From Paracoccus subflavus (GTDB lineage Bacteria; Pseudomonadota; Alphaproteobacteria; Rhodobacterales; Rhodobacteraceae): a DNA stretch of 64,000 nucleotides. The position numbers and the translations under genes were made by a program. Shown here piece by piece: positions 17,705 to 26,020 of this stretch (position 1 is the first letter of the stretch; each line of letters begins with the position of its first letter). A model generated the notes under the pieces. It made no database searches, was not told the origin of the DNA, and saw only the letters and a list, made by a program, of their open reading frames with translations. Location of the stretch: positions 62,001 through 126,000 of the forward strand of contig NZ_SISK01000009.1 in assembly GCF_004310345.1 (NCBI RefSeq), given 5' to 3'.

Positions 17705-17965
17705 ATGAACGATCCTTTCCGCAACCATGCCCCCGGGCTTGAAAGCCCGGCCGTCCGGTTGGTCAGCGTGACGCCGGATGATGCCGCCGATCTGGACTTT
17801 CCCACCCGCGCCATTGCCGTGGGCACCGAAGGACTGGTCCAACTGATCACGGTGGCGGGCGATACAGGCCAGATTTTCGTTGTTCCGGGCGCCCCCTTCC
17901 CCATCCGCGCGCGCCGCATCCTGGCCACCGGCACCACGGCCGCCAACATCGTGGCCCTCGCATGA
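17705..17965 (+). CDS. Small spike-base-like protein (RcGTA Rcc01079/GhsA family)
   Basis: 86 residues, no signal peptide, no transmembrane segment. The layout NDPFRNHAPGLESPA, then VTPDDAADLDFPTRAIAVGTEG, then PFPIRARRILATGTTAANIVAL, matches my memory of the spike-base family named after Rcc01079 of Rhodobacter capsulatus: a conserved DPF..H..GL..PA opening, a TP.D..DL...RA..VGT.G centre and a R.. ATGTTA...V.AL end. In R. capsulatus this protein (GhsA) with its partner GhsB forms head fibres of the gene transfer agent that bind the capsule. It opens a three-gene unit with ATGA/GTGA overlaps. AAGAGGGG lies upstream of the ATG at 17705; the frame is open back to 17597 without a better start. 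Family assignment is from memory of the pattern, not a search. Confidence 0.68.
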   Translation: MNDPFRNHAPGLESPAVRLVSVTPDDAADLDFPTRAIAVGTEGLVQLITVAGDTGQIFVVPGAPFPIRARRILATGTTAANIVALA

Positions 17966-18864
17966 TGCTGCAGATCGGGGTGGGCTTTGCCCCCCAAACC
18001 CTTCGTGCGCTGCACAAGCAGCCCGCGCAGGGGCTGATGCTGGTCGTCATGGCCGACGATGTTCCCCAGGAGGTGATGGCGACCTCGATCATGCTCGACG
18101 TGGCGTCCTCGTCGGCCCATGCGGGCAGCTATCCGCTGTCGCTGGTGGATCTGGTGCGGGGGCCGGTATGCCTGGTGCCCCCGGTCATCCGGGAGGCAGA
18201 TGGCGCGCTGTCGGTCGAGCCGGGCCTGTGGGCCTATGACGGTGCGCGGGGCGTGGCCTCCGTCACGCATCAGTGGATGGTCGACGGAGTTGTGGTGAGC
18301 GAGGCGACCGGCCTGTCCTTTGCGCCGGTGGCCGGGGTCCGGGCCCAGGACATCGTCGTGGCCGAGACGGTCCGCCAGAACGGCATCGAGACCACCGTCG
18401 TATCCGCGGCCTTTACGCTGCTTGCCATGGCCCAGCCCGAACCCGCCCGACTGAACGTCGCCAGCGATGCCACGCTGGAACTGATCGCCGATGGCGCGGG
18501 CATGGCCATGGTCGAGGTGATCGAGCCGCAGGTTTACGCCGGCCAGTACGCCATCGACCCGGCGCAGTTGGCGGATGGCCCGGTGTGGCTGGTGCCCGCC
18601 CGGATCGAGGGCGCAGGACTGGCGGGCAGCCGACTGAGCGTGCTGCATCGCGGTCTGGCGGTCGGCAACAGCGAGGCCGGACCGGTGACCATCGCAGGCG
18701 AGTGGCAGCGCAACGGCGTTTCCATCGCCGGTGCCACCGGGGAAACCTATGACGTCCAGTCCGCCGATGCGGGCGGCAGCATCGGTTTTGTGGAAATCGC
18801 AACAGACAGCCGCGGCGCGCGTCAGCAGTTGTCAAACGAAATCGTCATCGGAGGAACGTTGTGA
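17962..18864 (+). CDS. Duplicated Ig-like adaptor protein of the spike-like cassette
   Basis: 300 residues, no signal peptide. The protein is an internal duplication of about 140 residues: HAGSYPLSLVDLVRGPVCLVPP (53-74) matches YAGQYAIDPAQLADGPVWLVPA (192-213), and HQWMVDGVVVSEATGLSF (103-120) matches GEWQRNGVSIAGATGETY (246-263), each followed by an A-D-A/G-x-x-I element. The second part of each unit is the W..NG..I.GATG.TY pattern of Ig-like domains found in phage, GTA and surface proteins. It overlaps the spike-base gene (ATGA) and the beta-helix gene (GTGA), so the three are probably made in fixed ratio. Inference: a connector or partner, perhaps the positional equivalent of GhsB, between the base and the beta-helix fibre. 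Confidence 0.7.
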   Translation: MMLQIGVGFAPQTLRALHKQPAQGLMLVVMADDVPQEVMATSIMLDVASSSAHAGSYPLSLVDLVRGPVCLVPPVIREADGALSVEPGLWAYDGARGVASVTHQWMVDGVVVSEATGLSFAPVAGVRAQDIVVAETVRQNGIETTVVSAAFTLLAMAQPEPARLNVASDATLELIADGAGMAMVEVIEPQVYAGQYAIDPAQLADGPVWLVPARIEGAGLAGSRLSVLHRGLAVGNSEAGPVTIAGEWQRNGVSIAGATGETYDVQSADAGGSIGFVEIATDSRGARQQLSNEIVIGGTL

Positions 18865-21590
18865 AGATCGATTTCAACTTCGCGCCCGACACCAAGGTCA
18901 CCCTGGCCGCGAACGGCCAGACCGAGAGCGTCGATCTCTGGTCTCGCGCCCACAAGCTGTTCGAAGGTCACGCGGGACGCGTCAACGTTTATGACGCGGC
19001 CATGTCGTCGCCGTCGGCAGGTCGCACGGTCTTGCGCAGCGACGGGCAGACGACCGTTGACCTGCTGGACCAGACCGGCCCGGTCGAGGTGTCGGTTGCG
19101 CTGGGCAACGACCGGACCGGCGTTATCCGCGCCGCCCCCCGCGCGCAGCAGCGGGGGATGCATTCGGGCCTGTTCTACTGGCTGGCGCAGGAGGCCGACG
19201 GGCGGTTCCGGATCGAGCCGGGCCGCAGGCACCGCAAGGTTTATGTCTCGGCCTCTGCGCAGGCGATGACGAAGGCTGCGATTGCCGCCCATGCGGGCGT
19301 GACCGAGACCACCGTCACCGCAGCCTGGCTGGCTGCACGGCCCCAGTATGGCGGGTCCGTGGCCATGCCCATCGCCATGGATGCCTTCAACCTGTTGAAG
19401 AACGCCCTGTGGGGCGGCGCGAAGGACGGCCGGTCGGACTGGGTGATGCTGGAACGCGGATACAGCTACAACATCGAATGGCCTGCCAACATCAAGGGCG
19501 AAAGCGAGTTGCATCCCATTGTGGTAGATGCCTGGGGGACCGGTTCCCGCCCGCATCTGGCAACCGGCGCGCAATGGATCAAGCCCGGTCCGCGCTTCAT
19601 GGTCTGGCGTAACCTGCAGATCAGGAAGGCGCAGCCCTGGTATTCCTATGGCACGATCTTCGAGAACTGCCGCATGTCCGAGGAGGAGAACGACCTTTCG
19701 CGGTCGGGCATGATCACGCTGCGCGAGGTGGGCTTTCACGATATTTATCGCCATACCGTTGAGCCCGCCGGTGCGACCGAATGGGCGTCGCACCTGAACC
19801 GCAAGTCGGGGCTTTATGCGGCCGAGTTCTACAACCTGATGATCGACGGTTGCCTTTGCGACATGAATGGCTGGAAAGAGGGCTATGATCATGCCCGCGC
19901 GGCCACGATGCCGCATCCGCCCAGCATGTATTCCCACGGGTTCTATCTTCAGTACGGCTCGCAGGGCGTGCATGTGCGCGACAGCCTGTTCTCGCGCAAT
20001 GCGTCCCAGGGGCTGCAGAACCGGTCGGGCGGCCAGTTCGAGCGCAACCTGTTTCTGGACAACAACATTGCGGCCGGGCTGCATTCCGGCACCAATCTGG
20101 GACCGATTCACCAGTTCAACAACGCCATCGACCTGGTTGCCTATGGCGCGGGCTACAAGCGGGTCAACGATTCGGAGGGCGGGTTCGACTGGGGATTTGA
20201 CATCAGCGGCAAGATGACCGGCCAGATCGGCTGCATCGTGGCGCATCTGGCCGATCCCGAGAATCTGACCGAGGTTTCGACCAGGATCACGTCACGAACG
20301 CCCTATAACACCAACACGCTTTTCAGCGGCAACGACTGTCAGGTGTTCAATTGGGTGGGGAAACCCAACGAGCGTGTCGAGGGTCTGGATACGACCGTCT
20401 TGCAGCAGACCACCATCCAGCGGTTCGCCGGCACCAAGCTGGGCGTTGCGCGGGCAGCCCTCCCCGACTTCGTTGCCTACATGCGGGATGCCGCCGACGG
20501 CAACAGCATCGGACGCACCGTTCGCGAGGCCGTGCAATGGACCAAGGCCCGGTTCGGACAGCCGATCCTGGAACGGACCACGCCTGCCGATCTGTTCTTC
20601 CGGCCCGATCCGCGCACGGATGGGTTCCGCTGGGACAACCGCCTGAACTGGTCCACCGGGGATCTGCCGGGCCTGAACGTCGCCGACAGCGTCGATCTGG
20701 ACGGGCACAGCCCCCTGTTCGGGACGCTGGACTGCGACATCGCGTCCCTGACCAGCGGCGGCGGCACCCTGGACGTGACTTCGGGCAGGCTGGCGCTGGG
20801 CGGGCTGGGCGATGGCCTGGACGCCACGGTGCGCTTGTCGGGGCAGCTCTGGCTTGGGGCAACATCGCAGCCCGTCACGATCCGCGCCAATGGCGGGCGA
20901 CTGGCACTGACCGGAACTGTCTCGAACCTGGCGCTGGAGGCGCGCGGCAACGCCGAGGTTCTGCTTGGCCCCGATGCCACGGTGCCGGCCGGAAAGGCCC
21001 TTGTCGTCAGCGGGCAGCGCGTCATGGCCGGCTGGGACGGCACTGGCACCGCCACCCTGACCGTGGCCGGGATGCTGGAGTTCCGCGCGGGCATCGCAGT
21101 CGCCACTGCCGGGGCCGACTGGAGCCAGCAGGTCATGGACATGGGTCGGCGCATCCAGACCGCGACGGCCCAGGCCACCATCGCGGATTATGAGAACCGG
21201 GGCAGTAACACGCTGAACCGCACCTGGCTGACGGATCTGACCGGCACGCCGCAGGCAGGGGAAACCTTTGTCTATGGCATCGGTCTCACAGCCAACAACA
21301 CCACAAACCTGGACGTTGAGAAGATCGCAACCGTGGGCGCGATCCTGTCGGCGGGCATCCCGATGCTGCGGGTGTTCCGCTCGGGCGCCATCGGTGACGG
21401 CCTGGCCGAGCCCACGGTCACGGTCTCGGTGGTCCTGGCTACCGGATCGCAGGTCGTGATCGGCCGGGCAGACCTGCTGGCCCCCGGCACCTACGACCTG
21501 ACCGGGCCGGGCGTCACCGTCACCGACCAGGGCGCGATCCTGCCCGCGGGGGTGACAGTGACAGCGGGCAAACTGGTGCTGGTGTTGTAG
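18861..21590 (+). CDS. Beta-helix fibre/tailspike-like protein of the spike-like cassette (GTG start)
   Basis: 909 residues without a signal peptide, as expected for a particle component released by lysis rather than secretion. An N-terminal region of about 95 residues is unique (MKIDFNFAPDTKVTLAANG). From about residue 100 it is collinear with the secreted protein at 1170-4253 (HRKVYV, ERGYSYN, GESELHP, NGWKEGYDHA, NLFLDNN, AHLADPEN, TTIQRF). From residue 591 it shares RWDNRLNWST and a second strand stack. N/G/D-spaced short strands indicate a right-handed parallel beta-helix, the fold of tailspikes and polysaccharide lyases. The GTG at 18861 has a strong GGAGGA six bases upstream. Likely role, by inference: binds, and possibly cleaves, a surface polysaccharide. 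No catalytic residues can be named. Confidence 0.72.
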   Translation: MKIDFNFAPDTKVTLAANGQTESVDLWSRAHKLFEGHAGRVNVYDAAMSSPSAGRTVLRSDGQTTVDLLDQTGPVEVSVALGNDRTGVIRAAPRAQQRGMHSGLFYWLAQEADGRFRIEPGRRHRKVYVSASAQAMTKAAIAAHAGVTETTVTAAWLAARPQYGGSVAMPIAMDAFNLLKNALWGGAKDGRSDWVMLERGYSYNIEWPANIKGESELHPIVVDAWGTGSRPHLATGAQWIKPGPRFMVWRNLQIRKAQPWYSYGTIFENCRMSEEENDLSRSGMITLREVGFHDIYRHTVEPAGATEWASHLNRKSGLYAAEFYNLMIDGCLCDMNGWKEGYDHARAATMPHPPSMYSHGFYLQYGSQGVHVRDSLFSRNASQGLQNRSGGQFERNLFLDNNIAAGLHSGTNLGPIHQFNNAIDLVAYGAGYKRVNDSEGGFDWGFDISGKMTGQIGCIVAHLADPENLTEVSTRITSRTPYNTNTLFSGNDCQVFNWVGKPNERVEGLDTTVLQQTTIQRFAGTKLGVARAALPDFVAYMRDAADGNSIGRTVREAVQWTKARFGQPILERTTPADLFFRPDPRTDGFRWDNRLNWSTGDLPGLNVADSVDLDGHSPLFGTLDCDIASLTSGGGTLDVTSGRLALGGLGDGLDATVRLSGQLWLGATSQPVTIRANGGRLALTGTVSNLALEARGNAEVLLGPDATVPAGKALVVSGQRVMAGWDGTGTATLTVAGMLEFRAGIAVATAGADWSQQVMDMGRRIQTATAQATIADYENRGSNTLNRTWLTDLTGTPQAGETFVYGIGLTANNTTNLDVEKIATVGAILSAGIPMLRVFRSGAIGDGLAEPTVTVSVVLATGSQVVIGRADLLAPGTYDLTGPGVTVTDQGAILPAGVTVTAGKLVLVL

Positions 21591-21963
21591 ACCGGCAAAC
21601 GCCGGACCGGTCGGCCAAAAGACGGCGCCTTCGCATCAGCGCGAGGGCGCCGATTTCCGTTGCCGGCCATGTAACGAATACCGGCAGGGAAACCGGGGCC
21701 GAAGCGGGGAAACTGCGCAAAAGCCGCAGACTTTTACGACACACAGAAACAAGTCTTTCTCGTAATCGCCATTATCCTCTGGTAAAGGTCTTGCTGTCAA
21801 AAATGGCTTGCAAGAAACAACGCCAGGCGTACCAGACTGGCAGCAAGGGGCATTGCCGAACCTTTTCTATCGGGGCGCGACGAGACGGACGGGTTCGGAC
21901 CAGCATGATGACAACAGCGATATATCGTGGCCTCGGTCGGCGGGGTGTGGCAGGAACCTGGCC
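21591..21963. other. Intergenic region between the spike-like cassette and the polymerase gene
   Basis: 373 bases. Holds the terminator at 21624-21651 and then an AT-rich stretch (about 21725-21860) that probably carries the promoter for the Wzy/GT2 pair. The polymerase frame is open back to 21808, but those 52 codons encode a polar, non-conserved sequence; the membrane protein begins at 21964. Confidence 0.5.
21624..21651 (+). terminator. Terminator hairpin after the spike-like cassette
   Basis: 11-bp stem GGCGCCTTCGC/GCGAGGGCGCC with one T-G wobble and loop ATCAGC, followed by GATTTCCG. It lies 34 bases after the fibre stop and marks the three-gene cassette as its own transcription unit. 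Confidence 0.7.
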
Positions 21964-23418
21964 ATGATACCTATGCTTGCCATTCTGCTCTGGCCTGTCG
22001 TTGTCTTCTGGCTTTTTGCCACCCGGTCGCCCGCGGTGGCGGTTCTGGCAGCCATTGTGGGCGCCTATCTTCTGCTGCCGCGCAATTTTTCCATCGAATT
22101 GCCGGCCGTGCCCAGTCTGGACAAGGATTCGATTCCGGCCCTGACAGCCGTCCTTGCCGCCATGCTGATGATCCAGGGGCCGCGATTGCGGGGGCTAGCA
22201 CCCGGCCTTGTACTGCCGGGATGGGTGCCCCGCAGCCGCATGGTGAGAATCCTGTTTGCCACGATGCTGTTCGGGGCGGTGGCCACCGTTCTGACCAACA
22301 CCGACACGTTGCGATACGGCCCAACAACGCTGCCGGCCCTGCGGGTCTATGACGCGGCGTCGTTTCTGGGGATTTCGCTGTTCACGTTGTTGCCCTTTGT
22401 TCTGGCGCGCAAGTATCTGGCCCATCCCGACGCCCAGAGAGTGCTGCTGATGGGTCTGGTTGCCGCAGGAATCGCCTATTCGCTGCTGGCGCTCTATGAG
22501 GTGCGCTTTTCGCCGCAGCTCAGCCGGATGATCTATGGCTATTTCCCCCATGACTGGCGGCAGCACCTGAGGGCCGGCGGCTATCGTCCGGTGGTGTTTC
22601 TGTCCCACGGACTGTGGCTGGCGATTTTCTTTTGCAGTGCCTTCCTGGCGGCCATGGCGCTGTGGCGCAGCAGCACGGGCGCGATGCGGACGCGCTGGCT
22701 TGCGGCATCGGCCTGGCTTTTCCTGATCCTTGTTCTGTCCAAAGGGGTCGGCGCCCTGGCGATCGGATTGCTGCTGGGGGCGATGATCCTGTTCCTGCCG
22801 ATCCGCTGGCAGGTCATCGGTGCCGCGATCATTGCCGGTTCGATCCTGACCTATCCGATGTTGCGGGGCGCCGGTCTGGTGCCGACCGACATGGCCCTGG
22901 ACCTTGCCGGACAATACGACAGGGGGCGGGAGGCCTCGCTGCGGACCCGGTTCGATAACGAGGATCTGCTGCTGGCAAAGGCCAATCTGCGCCCAGCCTT
23001 CGGCTGGGGGGGCTGGGGACGCAACCGGATCTTTGACGAAAACGGCAACGACATCAGCATCACCGACGGACGCTGGATCATTGCGATTGGAGCTAAGGGG
23101 TGGATCGGCTATCTGGCCGAATTCGGTCTGCTGCTGCTGCCGATGATCTTTCTGGGCCTGCGATGGAAGCAGCTTGCCCTGACCCCGGTAACGGCCGGCC
23201 TGGGGCTGGCCCTGACCGCCAACATGATCGACCTGATCCCGAACGCGACGCTGACCCCGGTCACATGGCTTCTTGCGGGGGCGCTGGCGGGGCGTCTGGA
23301 ACTGGGCCGGATCGCCGATACCGCGGGGGCGCCCCTGCCCGTGGGCCCCGATGTCCGGCGCAACGCCTATACCCGGCAGACCCGCCGCCACCCCCCGCAA
23401 GGAGTGCCCGCCGCATGA
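21964..23418 (+). CDS. Wzy-like O-antigen/EPS polymerase, multi-pass membrane protein
   Basis: 484 residues with about ten or more hydrophobic segments spread over the whole length. A large periplasmic loop lies around residues 315-365 (TDMALDLAGQYDRGREASLRTRFDNEDLLL...GWGGWGRN), as in Wzy/WaaL-type proteins. It would join lipid-linked repeat units at the periplasmic face of the inner membrane. The ATG at 21964 has AGGA about ten bases upstream. It overlaps the following GT2 by ATGA. Alternatives are an O-antigen ligase-type protein; a Wzy role is favoured because Wzx, Wzz and Wza partners are all present and no other polymerase is seen in the window. Confidence 0.8.
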   Translation: MIPMLAILLWPVVVFWLFATRSPAVAVLAAIVGAYLLLPRNFSIELPAVPSLDKDSIPALTAVLAAMLMIQGPRLRGLAPGLVLPGWVPRSRMVRILFATMLFGAVATVLTNTDTLRYGPTTLPALRVYDAASFLGISLFTLLPFVLARKYLAHPDAQRVLLMGLVAAGIAYSLLALYEVRFSPQLSRMIYGYFPHDWRQHLRAGGYRPVVFLSHGLWLAIFFCSAFLAAMALWRSSTGAMRTRWLAASAWLFLILVLSKGVGALAIGLLLGAMILFLPIRWQVIGAAIIAGSILTYPMLRGAGLVPTDMALDLAGQYDRGREASLRTRFDNEDLLLAKANLRPAFGWGGWGRNRIFDENGNDISITDGRWIIAIGAKGWIGYLAEFGLLLLPMIFLGLRWKQLALTPVTAGLGLALTANMIDLIPNATLTPVTWLLAGALAGRLELGRIADTAGAPLPVGPDVRRNAYTRQTRRHPPQGVPAA

Positions 23419-24398
23419 CCGTCAGCAGCCGTCGGCATCCCGTGATCGACGCCGTCGCCATCGGCCGGAACGAGGGCGCGCGGCTGGTCCGGTGCCTGGA
23501 CAGCCTTGATGCGGCCAGATTGCGCCATGTCGTGTATGTCGATTCGGGCTCGACCGACAACAGCATTGCCGAGGCTGCGGCGCGCGGTGCCATCGTGGTC
23601 CGGCTGGATCTGTCGCGGCCTTTCACCGCGGCACGGGCGCGCAATGCCGGGGCCGAGGCCCTGCCGCAGGGCGCCGACGCGCCCGATTTCATCCAGTTCA
23701 TCGACGGCGACTGCACCCTGGAGCCGGGCTGGATTGCCCATGCCGCCGCCTTCCTCTGTGACACGTCGCAGGCCGCCGTGGCCTGCGGGCGATTGCGCGA
23801 GGTCGCCCCCGAGGCATCGGTCTATAACCGCCTGATGGATCACGAATGGAACACGCCCGTCGGTCAAACAAGGGCCTGCGGCGGGATCGCCCTGTTCCGG
23901 GCTGCCTGCTTTCGTTCAGCGGGGGGGTTCAATCCTGCCTTGATCGCCGGGGAAGAGCCGGAGCTCTGTCTCCGTCTCCGGCAGGCAGGCTGGCAGATCT
24001 GGCGATTGGACGCCGAGATGGCGCGCCATGACGCGGCTATGTACCGCTTTGGCCAGTGGTGGCGACGCGCCAGGCGCGGGGGCTATGCCTATGCGCTTGG
24101 GGCGGCCTTGCATGGAACCGGACCCGAGCGGCACAATGTCGCCCCGATCCGGCGGGCGTTGATCTGGGGGCTGGCCCTGCCGCTGCTGGCGATCCTGGGC
24201 GCTGTTCTGATCCATCCGCTGTTTCTGGCGGCGTTTCTGGCCTGGCCCCTGCAGATCCTGCGGCTGTGGCGGCGCGATGGGGACGGGACGCGCGCGGTGT
24301 TTCTGACGCTTGGCAAGATCCCCGAGGCCCTGGGCGTGATGGAATACGCCTTGCGTCGACTGCGCGGGGATAATGCCCGCCTGATCGAATACAAGTGA
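23415..24398 (+). CDS. GT2 family glycosyltransferase with C-terminal membrane segments
   Basis: 327 residues. GT-A motifs: VIDAVAIGRNEGARLVRCLDSL, VVYVDSGSTDNSI, the DGDC metal motif (FIDGDCTLEPGW), and a C-terminal GEEPELCLRLRQAGW followed by RHDAAM. Two hydrophobic segments near residues 235-275 would anchor it to the membrane. The ATG lies in an ATGA overlap with the polymerase, the frame upstream being inside that gene. Probably one of the EPS elongating transferases; an ExoA-like organisation (GT domain plus C-terminal membrane helices) fits. Confidence 0.87.
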   Translation: MTVSSRRHPVIDAVAIGRNEGARLVRCLDSLDAARLRHVVYVDSGSTDNSIAEAAARGAIVVRLDLSRPFTAARARNAGAEALPQGADAPDFIQFIDGDCTLEPGWIAHAAAFLCDTSQAAVACGRLREVAPEASVYNRLMDHEWNTPVGQTRACGGIALFRAACFRSAGGFNPALIAGEEPELCLRLRQAGWQIWRLDAEMARHDAAMYRFGQWWRRARRGGYAYALGAALHGTGPERHNVAPIRRALIWGLALPLLAILGAVLIHPLFLAAFLAWPLQILRLWRRDGDGTRAVFLTLGKIPEALGVMEYALRRLRGDNARLIEYK

Positions 24399-24411
24399 TT
24401 TGCTGCGGACC

Positions 24412-25794
24412 TTACCGCGCAAAGACGGTCGTGGGCTGCCAACTGCCCGTTACCGCCGGGGCCAGCGCGCGGGACACGCGATAGAATTCGCTCAGCGCGT
24501 CCCAGTTCAGCCAGATCACCGCAACCGCGACGATGACGCTGGCCAGAAGGAACATCATGTCGCGGCCCAGATGCATGGCGTTGTAGCGCGCCACAAAAAG
24601 CTGCTGCAACGGATAGGTTCCCAGAAAGGCAACGCCTCGGGACAGCAGCACGCCAAAGATGCCAAACAGCCAGAAGCCCGCAATCAGACTGGCGATGTCT
24701 AGAACGGTCTGCGCCATCACCAGACGCGAGAACCGGCGCGAATCCCCTTCGGCCAGCAGCACCGACGAGCCGCCGACCATCACGGCCTTGGGCAGCAGGC
24801 ACAGCGCCAGGATGACCAGCATTGGTCCCGCGGCCGCGTAGCGGTTGTCATACATCAGATCGACCAGCCAGATGCCCAGAAAGGCCATGATGCTGCACAG
24901 GATCATCTGTCCGCCGATCACCAGGTCGCGGGCCCGCCGGATCTTGGCAAGGCGGTCCGGTCCTTGCGTAGGCATCTTCTGGCGATACAGGGGAAACAGG
25001 ATGCGATCCGCGATCCTGCCGCCCAGCATTCCGGGAAAGGCCGCCAGAAAGAAGGCGATGTTGTAGATACCCAGATCCGCCAGGCTGACCATCCGGCCCA
25101 GAAACAGCTTGTCGCCCTGAGCGGCCAGAAACGTTGCCATGGTGCTGAGAAAAATGAAGCGGCCGAAGTTCAGCAGGTCGTGGGCAGCCTCGCGGTTCCA
25201 GCGCAACCGGTTGCTGACGCCCGGCATCAGCCGGTGGCTGGTCCAGACGCTGATCGTGCTTGACACCAGGCCGCTGACCGCAAGTGCCCAGACCGAGGGC
25301 CAGATCAGGGCAAAGCCGATCATGCAGGACAGGCTGATCACCTGGATTGCCATGCCGATCACGGTCTGCCGGCCCAGCCGCAGGTTGCGGCTGGCAACGA
25401 TCGGCTTTGTCGATGCAAACCCCCCGATCAGGGCATTCAGTCCCACCAGGGGCAGCAGCCACAGGATCTGATCCTCGCCATAAAATTGGGCGACGGGCCA
25501 TGCCAGCGCACAGGAACCGAGCCACAGGATCACACCGCGGATAATCTGGATCGTCCAGGCGGTGTTGAGGAAGTCGGGATCCTCGCCCCGCTTGTTCTGG
25601 ATGATCGACGGACGCAGCCCCATGTCGGAAAACATCTGCAGGCCGGTCGTGAAAGAGCCCACCAGCGCGATCAGGCCGAACGCTTCGGGAAACAGCAGCC
25701 GGGTCAGGATCAGGTTCGACACCAGCCGCATGATCTGCTGGAATGCAGTGCTGCCCAAGGTGATGGCGGTGCCGCGCAGCGCCAGGCTGCGCAT
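24412..25794 (-). CDS. Wzx-like oligosaccharide flippase (PST/MOP superfamily)
   Basis: 460 residues, about twelve transmembrane segments. N-terminal LALRGTAITLGSTAFQQIMRLVSNLILTRLL and PEAFGLIALVGSFTTGLQMFSDMGLRPSIIQN are typical of the polysaccharide-biosynthesis MOP flippases (the WzxC-like group), with GDKLFLGRMVSLADLGIYNIAFFLA as the second-half counterpart. It would flip the undecaprenyl-linked repeat unit across the inner membrane for the polymerase. ATG at 25794 has GGGGGA upstream; the frame reaches a GTG at 25821. Transcribed left, in the same direction as the chain-length genes, but 226 bases downstream of them. Confidence 0.87.
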   Translation of the reverse strand: MRSLALRGTAITLGSTAFQQIMRLVSNLILTRLLFPEAFGLIALVGSFTTGLQMFSDMGLRPSIIQNKRGEDPDFLNTAWTIQIIRGVILWLGSCALAWPVAQFYGEDQILWLLPLVGLNALIGGFASTKPIVASRNLRLGRQTVIGMAIQVISLSCMIGFALIWPSVWALAVSGLVSSTISVWTSHRLMPGVSNRLRWNREAAHDLLNFGRFIFLSTMATFLAAQGDKLFLGRMVSLADLGIYNIAFFLAAFPGMLGGRIADRILFPLYRQKMPTQGPDRLAKIRRARDLVIGGQMILCSIMAFLGIWLVDLMYDNRYAAAGPMLVILALCLLPKAVMVGGSSVLLAEGDSRRFSRLVMAQTVLDIASLIAGFWLFGIFGVLLSRGVAFLGTYPLQQLFVARYNAMHLGRDMMFLLASVIVAVAVIWLNWDALSEFYRVSRALAPAVTGSWQPTTVFAR

Positions 25795-26020
25795 GCTGTC
25801 CCCCGAAAAATGCTTCCACACGTCGCACCGGCCTTGCTGTCAGAACGCGGCCGCGGTGGACCGTGGCGACGGCATAAACCGATCCGGCGGCCCCGTCACG
25901 GGGGGCGACGCCTAAAATGTGGTGGAACAACCTTACAGGCGGGAAAATCCAGGCCCAAAGCAGCCCCGGAACCGGATCAGCGGCAGGAAAGCCGGCCTGC
26001 CTGCGCGCGCCCCGGCCGGG

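Noticed and set aside
1170..21590. Beta-helix pair as an assembly or recent tandem duplication
   Set aside because: The two proteins are strongly diverged, with different N-termini and lengths, so this is old paralogy.
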